64,000 nucleotides of DNA. Source: Cyanobium sp. NIES-981. Its GTDB lineage: Bacteria > Cyanobacteriota > Cyanobacteriia > PCC-6307 > Cyanobiaceae. Shown in pieces: positions 58,023-64,000 of this stretch (positions are counted from its first letter, which is position 1; each line of letters opens with the position of its first letter). The DNA lies in contig NZ_LT578417.1 in NCBI RefSeq assembly GCF_900088535.1, positions 1,860,001 to 1,924,000 of the forward strand, written 5' to 3'. The notes beneath the pieces were generated by a model. That model was not told the origin of the DNA. It did not search any database and saw nothing but the letters and a program-made list of their open reading frames with translations. The position numbers and the translations under genes are program-made.

Positions 58023-59000
58023 ATGACCGCAACAGCACCAGCCAGGACCCGGCCCCGTCAAGGGACCCGAGCCACCCGCCAGCCGGCCTTCGTCAACAGC
58101 GGCGCCGAGGGCAGCCGTCGCGCCGCCGCCCTGCACCTGCCCCGGGCCGGCGAACCCCTGCCCACCATCAAGCGGGGCACCCGCTGGGGCACGATCGGCT
58201 TCATGGTGGCCATCCACGTGCTCAGCCTGGTGGCGCTGCTGCCCCAGTTCTGGAGCGTGCAGGCCGTGGCCACCTTCCTCATCCTCTACTGGGTGACCGC
58301 CTGCCTGGGGGTGACCCTGGGCTATCACCGGATGCTCAGCCACCGCGCCTTCCGCGTGCCCCGCTGGCTGGAGCGCTTCTTCACCACCTGCGGCGCCCTC
58401 AGCTGCCAGCACGGCCCGATCGACTGGGTGGGCCTGCACCGCCATCACCACAAATTCTCCGACACCGAGGTGGATCACCACAGCAGCCTGCGGGGCTTCT
58501 GGTGGAGCCACATGGGCTGGATGTTCCACACCATTCCGGCCATGGCGGCGGTGCCCCGCCTCACCGGCGACCTGGCCCGCGATCCCTACTACCGCTGGCT
58601 GAACAACTGGTTCCTGGTGCTGCAGCTGCCCCTGGCCGGCCTGCTGTTCTGGATCGGCACCGTCACCGGCGCCGGCGGCTGGGCCCTGGTGCTCTGGGGC
58701 ATCCCGCTGCGCCTGGTGGTGGTGTACCACTGCACCTGGCTGGTGAACTCCGCCACCCACTGCTGGGGCCGCGTGGCCCACGACAGCGGCGACCAGTCGC
58801 GCAACAACCCCTGGGTGGCCGCGCTCACCTTCGGTGAGGGCTGGCACAACAACCACCACGCCTTCCCCCATTCGGCGCGCCAGGGCTTCGGCCGCCAGAT
58901 CGACCTCACCTGGCAGCACATCCGCCTGATGCGCAAGCTCGGCCTGGCCAGCCAGGTGCGGCTGCCGGCCGCGGCGGCCCTGCGCAACCTCCGCCGCTGA
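58023..59000 (+). CDS. desC: Acyl-lipid delta-9 desaturase
   Basis: DesC introduces the first double bond into membrane acyl chains. The 325-residue protein has three His boxes: HRMLSHR, HRHHHKFSDTEVDHH and GEGWHNNHH, plus four predicted transmembrane helices. A 58-residue basic N-terminal extension precedes the first helix. The ATG at 58023 is preceded by AGGAG. Delta-9 specificity is by family resemblance and is not proven by the sequence. Confidence 0.92.
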   Translation: MTATAPARTRPRQGTRATRQPAFVNSGAEGSRRAAALHLPRAGEPLPTIKRGTRWGTIGFMVAIHVLSLVALLPQFWSVQAVATFLILYWVTACLGVTLGYHRMLSHRAFRVPRWLERFFTTCGALSCQHGPIDWVGLHRHHHKFSDTEVDHHSSLRGFWWSHMGWMFHTIPAMAAVPRLTGDLARDPYYRWLNNWFLVLQLPLAGLLFWIGTVTGAGGWALVLWGIPLRLVVVYHCTWLVNSATHCWGRVAHDSGDQSRNNPWVAALTFGEGWHNNHHAFPHSARQGFGRQIDLTWQHIRLMRKLGLASQVRLPAAAALRNLRR

Positions 59001-59020
59001 TTCGGCCTGAGCCCGTCACG

Positions 59021-59026
59021 TAGGCT
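59021..59026 (+). promoter_or_regulatory. Possible -10 element for rplI
   Basis: TAGGCT lies 39 bases before the rplI ATG, within CACGTAGGCTGG. The element is plausible for a picocyanobacterial promoter but no -35 is clear. Confidence 0.3.
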
Positions 59027-59065
59027 GGCCGATCGGCCCGCGATTCAGACCCCCCGTAGTTCCCC

Positions 59066-59524
59066 ATGGCCAAGCGCGTTCAAGTCGTACTCAGCGAAGA
59101 CGTCCTCAGCCTGGGCAAGGACGGTGATCTGGTGGAGGTGGCGCCGGGCTACGCCCGCAACTTCCTCCTCCCCACCGGCAAGGCGGTGCCCCTCACCCCC
59201 GCGGTGCTGCGGCAGGTGGAGGCCCGCCGCGCCAAGGAGGCCGAGCGCCAGGCCGCCCTGCGGGCCGAGGCCGAGGCCTTCCGCACCGCCCTGGCCACCA
59301 TCGGCCGCTTCACCGTGAAGAAGCAGACCGGCGGCGATGACGTGCTGTTCGGCACCGTGACCAACGGCGATGTGGCCGAGGCGATCGAAGCCGCCACCAA
59401 GAAGGACGTGGATCGCCGCGACATCCTCGTGCCCGAGATCCATCGCACCGGCTCCTACCGCGTGCAGGTGAAGCTCCACCCGGAGGTGGTGGCCGAGATC
59501 AACCTCGAAGTGGTGAGCCACTGA
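59066..59524 (+). CDS. rplI: 50S ribosomal protein L9
   Basis: A 152-residue protein with the N-terminal L9 domain ([37 protein letters not shown], first block of 20 shown), the connecting helix ([19 protein letters not shown]) and the C-terminal domain ending [16 protein letters not shown]. It is a stand-alone gene here before dnaB, an order common in many bacteria. Confidence 0.97.
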   Translation: MAKRVQVVLSEDVLSLGKDGDLVEVAPGYARNFLLPTGKAVPLTPAVLRQVEARRAKEAERQAALRAEAEAFRTALATIGRFTVKKQTGGDDVLFGTVTNGDVAEAIEAATKKDVDRRDILVPEIHRTGSYRVQVKLHPEVVAEINLEVVSH

Positions 59525-59564
59525 ACCCGGCAGCTGCCGGATTGAGCGCCCCCATCCCAGCCCG

Positions 59565-59592
59565 ACCCCCTCGGCCTGAGCGCGGCGGGGGT
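59565..59592 (+). terminator. Stem-loop after rplI
   Basis: ACCCCC (59565-59570) pairs with GGGGGT (59587-59592) around a GCC/GGC inner stem, followed by GGGGTTTCCCTTT. A perfect 14-base palindrome CCGGCAGCTGCCGG (59527-59540) lies just before. Together they probably end the rplI transcript; the 208-base gap to dnaB holds no other gene. Confidence 0.5.
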
Positions 59593-59732
59593 GGGGTTTC
59601 CCTTTGGATCGCTGTCGCCGGGGCTGTCGGCCCGGCATCGGCGTCCGGCTGGCCTTGCCGCCAGAATGGCGGACCACCCCCGTCAGCCCCGGCCGGGCTG
59701 CCGGCCCCAGCCAGCGAGCGAGCCGTGCAGCA

Positions 59733-61148
59733 ATGGTGAGCGTGCCTGTCAGCAACCGCGATGCCGATGGCGACGGCGCCCGCCCGGGCCCGAGGCGGGC
59801 GCGGCTGCGGGAGGAGGCCAGCTTCGAGGCCCTGCCCGATTCGGTGCCGCCCCAGAACCTGGAGGCGGAGGAGGCGGTGCTGGGCGGCGTGCTGCTCGAT
59901 CCCGACGCCATCGGCCGGGTGGCGGATGTGCTGCGGCCGGAGGCCTTCTACCTGAGCGCCCACCGGGAGATCTACCGCACCGCCCTGATGCTGCACAGCC
60001 AGGGCAAGCCCACCGACCTCACCGCCATGACCGCCTGGCTGGCGGACACCGGCCTGCTGGAGAAGGTGGGCGGCAGCGGCCGGCTGGTGGAGCTGGTGGA
60101 GCGCACGATCTCCACCGCCTCGATCGACCAGGTGGCCCGCCTGGTGATGGACAAGTTCCTGCGGCGCCAGCTGATCCGCTCCGGCAACGAGGTGATCCAG
60201 CTCGGCTTCGACCAGAGCAAGCCGATGGAGCAGGTGCTGGATGAGGCCGAGCAGAAGATCTTCGCCATCAGCCAGGAGAAGCCCAGCCAGGGCCTCACCC
60301 CCACGGCCGAGATCCTCACCAGCACCTTCAACGAGATCGAGAGCCGCTCGCTCGGCACCTCGGTGGCCGGCATCCCGATGAACTTCTACGACCTGGATGC
60401 CATCACCCAGGGGCTGCAGCGCAGCGACCTGATCATCGTGGCCGGCCGGCCGGCGATGGGGAAGACCTCGATCGTGCTCAACATCGCCAAGAACGTGGCC
60501 CAGCTGCACCAGCTGCCGGTGTGCGTGTTCTCCCTGGAGATGAGCAAGGAGCAGCTCACCTACCGGCTGCTGGCCATGGAGGTGGGCATCGAGAGCGGCC
60601 GCCTGCGCACCGGCCGGCTGCAGCAGGAGGAATGGCCCCTGCTGGGCCAGGGCATCAACAGCCTCGGCCAGCTGCCCCTGTTCATCGACGACAAGCCCAA
60701 CGCCGGCGTGCTGGAGATGCGCTCGCTCTGCCGCCGGCTGATGGCCGAAAGCGGCAAGGAGCTGGGGCTGATCGTGATCGACTACCTGCAGCTGATGGAG
60801 GGCTCCACCCCGGACAACCGGGTGCAGGAACTCTCCCGCATCACCCGGGGCCTCAAGGGCATGGCCCGCGAGCTGAACGTGCCCGTGATGGCCCTCTCCC
60901 AGCTCAGCCGGGGGGTGGAATCGCGCACCAACAAGCGGCCGATGCTGAGCGATCTGCGGGAATCGGGCTCGATCGAGCAGGACGCCGATCTGGTGCTGAT
61001 GATCTACCGCGACGAGTACTACAACCCCGAGACGCCCGACCGCGGCATCACCGAGGTGATCGTGACCAAGCACCGCAACGGTCCGGTGGGCACGGTGAAG
61101 CTGCTGTTCGAGCCCCAGTTCACCCGCTTCCGCAACCTGGCGGCCTGA
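59733..61148 (+). CDS. dnaB: Replicative DNA helicase DnaB
   Basis: A 471-residue hexameric 5'-3' helicase. The N-terminal domain has VPPQNLEAEEAVLGGVL and the RecA-like C-terminal domain the Walker A GRPAMGKTS, Walker B LIVIDYLQLM and LSQLSRGVESRTNKRPMLSDL. No intein interrupts it, unlike some cyanobacterial dnaB genes. The ATG at 59733 was chosen because the first ~30 residues before the conserved region remain; earlier starts add non-protein-like sequence. The stop overlaps the next gene's start (TGATG). Confidence 0.96.
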   Translation: MVSVPVSNRDADGDGARPGPRRARLREEASFEALPDSVPPQNLEAEEAVLGGVLLDPDAIGRVADVLRPEAFYLSAHREIYRTALMLHSQGKPTDLTAMTAWLADTGLLEKVGGSGRLVELVERTISTASIDQVARLVMDKFLRRQLIRSGNEVIQLGFDQSKPMEQVLDEAEQKIFAISQEKPSQGLTPTAEILTSTFNEIESRSLGTSVAGIPMNFYDLDAITQGLQRSDLIIVAGRPAMGKTSIVLNIAKNVAQLHQLPVCVFSLEMSKEQLTYRLLAMEVGIESGRLRTGRLQQEEWPLLGQGINSLGQLPLFIDDKPNAGVLEMRSLCRRLMAESGKELGLIVIDYLQLMEGSTPDNRVQELSRITRGLKGMARELNVPVMALSQLSRGVESRTNKRPMLSDLRESGSIEQDADLVLMIYRDEYYNPETPDRGITEVIVTKHRNGPVGTVKLLFEPQFTRFRNLAA

Positions 61149-61912
61149 TGCCGGTGCCGGTGCCAATGCCGGTGTTCACCGTGTTCAGCGGACGCACCTA
61201 CGCGCCGGTGTACGTGGAGCGGCTGCAGCGGATGCTGGCGCGCCACCTGCCGGAGCCCCACCGGCTCACCGTGCTCTGTGACGCGGCCAACCGGCCGGCC
61301 ATGGCCAGCCTGGGGCAGCCCCACCGCTGCCTGGAGGAGCGGGGCCTGCAGGGCTTCTGCAGCAAGATCCAGCTGTTCAACCCGGCCCTCACCGGCACCG
61401 AGCCGTTCCTCTACTTCGACATCACCCTGGTGGTGCGCGCCAGCCTGGCGCCGCTGCTGCGGGCGGCGGCGGCCGAGCCGGCACCGGTGATCGGGGTGCG
61501 CGACTGGAACTACCCCACCCTCAACTCCTGCCTGATGCAGCTGCGGCCCGGCGACGCCACGGCCCGGGTGTGGCAGGCCTATCTGGAGGGGGAAGACCAC
61601 GGCACCCCCGGGCCCAACCAGAACTTCATCTTCCGGGTGCTGCGGCAGCACGCCCCCGGGGCCCTGGCCTTCTGGCCCGAGGGGCTGGTGGCCTCCTACC
61701 GGGGCCTGCGCAAACGGGCCCGCCGCGATGACGCCGCCGCCGAACGGGCCCGCCAGGCGGCGTGTGTGCTCAAGTTCCATGGCCGGCCCCGGCCCCATGA
61801 GGTGCTGCGTCCCTGGCGCCACCCCACCCAGACGGTGCTGAAGAACCCTGGGCGGCCGGACCTGTGGGCCTACCTGGCCGGAGACATCACCGAGCACTGG
61901 CTGCTGAGCTGA
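61148..61912 (+). CDS. Glycosyltransferase-like hypothetical protein
   Basis: A 254-residue protein coupled to dnaB by a TGATG overlap. An N-terminal [23 protein letters not shown] block, a DFDITLVV-like element (YFDITLVV) and [14 protein letters not shown] resemble GT-A-type glycosyltransferases that use a metal-binding DxD-like site, though no clear DxD is seen. Homologues of this kind are found in cyanobacteria as conserved unknowns. ATG at 61166 is an alternative start. Substrate is unknown. Confidence 0.65.
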   Translation: MPVPVPMPVFTVFSGRTYAPVYVERLQRMLARHLPEPHRLTVLCDAANRPAMASLGQPHRCLEERGLQGFCSKIQLFNPALTGTEPFLYFDITLVVRASLAPLLRAAAAEPAPVIGVRDWNYPTLNSCLMQLRPGDATARVWQAYLEGEDHGTPGPNQNFIFRVLRQHAPGALAFWPEGLVASYRGLRKRARRDDAAAERARQAACVLKFHGRPRPHEVLRPWRHPTQTVLKNPGRPDLWAYLAGDITEHWLLS

Positions 61913-61979
61913 GCCCGCTTTGCCGGGTGCTGCCTGCCCGGGCCCGAGAACCTCCCCCTGCCGGCGCCCGCCATACTCG

Positions 61980-61994
61980 GGATCAGGCTGATCC
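61980..61994 (+). promoter_or_regulatory. 15-base palindrome before mnmG with a possible -10
   Basis: GGATCAG-G-CTGATCC is a perfect dyad 22 bases before the mnmG ATG, directly after CATACT (61972-61977), a possible -10. The position suits an operator or 5'-UTR structure; no regulator can be named. Confidence 0.4.
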
Positions 61995-62016
61995 TTACCT
62001 TCCACCCGAGCCGGCG

Positions 62017-63966
62017 ATGTACGTGTCCCCCACCGAATCCTTCGACGTGATCGTCGTGGGGGGCGGCCATGCGGGCTGCGAGGCGGCCCTCACGGCGGCG
62101 CGGCTGGGGCTCTCCACGGCCCTGTTCAGCCTCAACCTCGACCGCATCGCCTGGCAGCCCTGCAACCCGGCCGTGGGCGGCCCGGCGAAGAGCCAGCTGG
62201 TGCACGAAGTGGATGCCCTCGGCGGGGTGATCGGCCGCCTGGCCGATGCCACGGCCCTGCAGAAGCGGGTGCTCAACGCCAGCCGCGGCCCGGCGGTGTG
62301 GGCCCTGCGCGCCCAGACCGACAAGCGCCAGTACAGCCGCCAGATGCTGCAGCTGCTGCAGCACACCCCCAACCTGGCCCTGCGCGAGGCGATGGTGACG
62401 GGGCTGGAGGTGGAACTGGAGCATCCCGCTGAAGCGGAGGGGCACGGGGCGATCGGCCGGATCACCGGCGTGCGCACCTACTTCGGCAGCGTCTATGCCG
62501 CGCCGGCCGTGATCCTCACCACCGGCACCTTCCTGGGGGGCCAGATCTGGGTGGGCCATCAATCGATGGCGGCCGGGCGGGCCGGCGAGCAGGCGGCCGA
62601 AGGGCTCACCGAAGCCCTGGAGGCCCTGGGGTTTGCCATGGGACGCCTCAAGACCGGCACTCCGGCGCGGGTGGACCGGCGCAGCATCGCCCTCGATCAG
62701 CTCGAGGAGCAGCCCAGCGATGCGCACGAGCGCTACTTCTCCTTCGATCCCGCCAGCTGGGTGAGCGGTGAGCCGATGAGCTGCCACATCACCCGCACCA
62801 CGGCGGCCACCCACCAGCTGATCAAAGACAACCTCCATCTCACGCCGATCTATGGCGGCGTGATCGACAGCAAGGGGCCCCGCTACTGCCCCTCGATCGA
62901 AGACAAGATCGTGCGCTTCGCCGACAAGGAGAGCCACCAGATCTTCCTGGAGCCCGAGGGGCGCGACACCCCCGAGATCTACGTGCAGGGCTTCTCCACG
63001 GGGCTGCCGGAGCGGCTGCAGCTGGAGCTGCTGCGCACCCTGCCGGGCCTGGAGCAGTGCGTGATGCTGCGCCCCGCCTACGCCGTGGACTACGACTACC
63101 TGCCGGCCACCCAGCTCAAACCCTCGCTGGAGACCAAGCGCATCGCCGGGCTGTTCAGCGCCGGCCAGCTCAACGGCACCACCGGCTACGAGGAGGCCGC
63201 CGCCCAGGGGCTGGTGGCGGGACTCAACGCCGCCCGCCAGCTGCGGGGCCAGGCACCGGTGCACTTCCCCAGGGAGACCAGCTACATCGGCACCATGGTC
63301 GACGACCTGATCACCAAAGACCTGCGGGAGCCCTACCGGGTGCTCACCAGCCGCAGCGAATACCGGCTGGTGCTGCGGGGCGATAACGCCGACCGGCGCC
63401 TCACCCCCCTGGGCCGGGAGCTGGGGCTGATCGATGAACGCCGCTGGCAGATCTACACCGCCAAGCAGGAGGAGATCGAAGCCGAGAAGCGGCGGCTGGC
63501 CGCGGTGCGCCTCAAGGCGAGCGATCCTGCGGCCGCCGCGGTGGAGGCCGAGACAGGGGCGGCCATCAAGGGCTCCATCACCCTGGCCGATCTGCTGCGC
63601 CGCCCCGGATTCCACAGCACCGATCTGGTGCGCCACGGCCTGGCCGCGGCCGATCTTCCCCTCGATGTGCGCGAGGGGGCCGAGATCGACATCAAGTACA
63701 GCGGCTACCTGGCCCGCCAGCAGCAGCAGATCGACCAGGTGCGAAAGCAGGCCGACCGGCCCCTGCCGGCCGGTCTCGACTACGCCGCCATCGCCACCCT
63801 CTCCCACGAGGCCCGCGAGAAACTGGCCGCCGTGCAGCCCCACACCCTCGGGCAGGCCTCACGGGTGCCGGGGGTGAGCCCGGCGGACATCACGGCGCTG
63901 ATGCTGTGGCTGGAGCTGAGGAAGCGCCGCGCCGCCCAACCGCTGACGGCCACCGAATCCGGCTGA
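62017..63966 (+). CDS. mnmG: tRNA uridine-5-carboxymethylaminomethyl modification enzyme MnmG
   Basis: MnmG (GidA) with MnmE installs cmnm5 on wobble uridines, using FAD. The 649-residue protein has the FAD-binding [20 protein letters not shown] near the N-terminus, the [15 protein letters not shown] and [12 protein letters not shown] blocks, and the C-terminal helical domain ending with [19 protein letters not shown]. The ATG at 62017 starts the conserved region. MnmE is not in the window. Confidence 0.97.
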   Translation: MYVSPTESFDVIVVGGGHAGCEAALTAARLGLSTALFSLNLDRIAWQPCNPAVGGPAKSQLVHEVDALGGVIGRLADATALQKRVLNASRGPAVWALRAQTDKRQYSRQMLQLLQHTPNLALREAMVTGLEVELEHPAEAEGHGAIGRITGVRTYFGSVYAAPAVILTTGTFLGGQIWVGHQSMAAGRAGEQAAEGLTEALEALGFAMGRLKTGTPARVDRRSIALDQLEEQPSDAHERYFSFDPASWVSGEPMSCHITRTTAATHQLIKDNLHLTPIYGGVIDSKGPRYCPSIEDKIVRFADKESHQIFLEPEGRDTPEIYVQGFSTGLPERLQLELLRTLPGLEQCVMLRPAYAVDYDYLPATQLKPSLETKRIAGLFSAGQLNGTTGYEEAAAQGLVAGLNAARQLRGQAPVHFPRETSYIGTMVDDLITKDLREPYRVLTSRSEYRLVLRGDNADRRLTPLGRELGLIDERRWQIYTAKQEEIEAEKRRLAAVRLKASDPAAAAVEAETGAAIKGSITLADLLRRPGFHSTDLVRHGLAAADLPLDVREGAEIDIKYSGYLARQQQQIDQVRKQADRPLPAGLDYAAIATLSHEAREKLAAVQPHTLGQASRVPGVSPADITALMLWLELRKRRAAQPLTATESG

Positions 63967-64000
63967 TTGCAGTGCAGCGGCCGTTGTGGTCAGCCGCTCC

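Noticed and set aside
59733-61148. DnaB intein
   Set aside because: Some cyanobacterial dnaB genes have one; here the helicase motifs are continuous and the length is normal.

Overview
The window looks like a chromosomal segment of a GC-rich picocyanobacterium of the Synechococcus/Cyanobium type. The flavodiiron pair Flv3/Flv1, an NrtA-like Tat lipoprotein nitrate transporter, biosynthetic arginine decarboxylase (SpeA), ThiO-type glycine oxidase, an acyl-lipid desaturase with three His boxes, a MEKHLA protein and DUF3307/SIMPL-type proteins all fit that lineage. Genes are tightly packed, many overlap by 1-30 bases, and I saw no tRNA, rRNA, CRISPR array or complete transposon.

Layout. 0-3.3 kb, minus strand: a partial GDSH-type protein, a GSCFA protein, a small zinc-finger-like protein and argJ. 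3.3-8.1 kb is rearranged: tandem repeats, a frameshifted LapA-like membrane protein, a relic of the argJ 5' end, an oxygenase-CoaE fusion and a serine hydrolase whose segments look circularly permuted. 8.1-11.7 kb: gatB, a FecR-domain protein and thiO. 11.7-17.5 kb, minus strand: ndk followed by FecR-cyclase-FecR-cyclase. 17.6-22.3 kb: speA, a DUF3307 protein, an MscS channel with a cyclic-nucleotide-binding domain, and a SIMPL protein. 22.3-32 kb: a third CHASE2 cyclase, a small secreted protein, a giant two-partner-secretion exoprotein ending in a CHAT caspase-like protease, its divergent outer-membrane transporter, and another secreted protein. 32-42.8 kb: alaS, a membrane iron-sulfur protein with a cyclic-nucleotide-binding domain, and SNF2 helicase / ceramidase / SWIM genes. 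42.8-48.2 kb: an nrtABCD-like operon with a Crp/Fnr-type regulator at its end, and a divergent MEKHLA gene. 48.3-52 kb: flv3-flv1. 52-57 kb: gcvP, gcvH and an aluminium-resistance/methionine gamma-lyase-type PLP enzyme. 57-64 kb: a conserved unknown, desC, rplI, dnaB, a glycosyltransferase-like gene and mnmG.

How the genes may work together. The most distinctive theme is cyclic-nucleotide signalling. Three membrane class III cyclases with CHASE2 sensor regions, three FecR-domain secreted proteins and two different effectors with C-terminal cyclic-nucleotide-binding domains (a channel and a polyferredoxin-like membrane protein) lie within about 28 kb, with a predicted secreted caspase-like protease system beside them. 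This suggests an envelope-sensing module, but the functional link is inference from gene neighbourhood. The rest is housekeeping: photoprotective O2 reduction, nitrate uptake, glycine cleavage, lipid desaturation, translation and replication.
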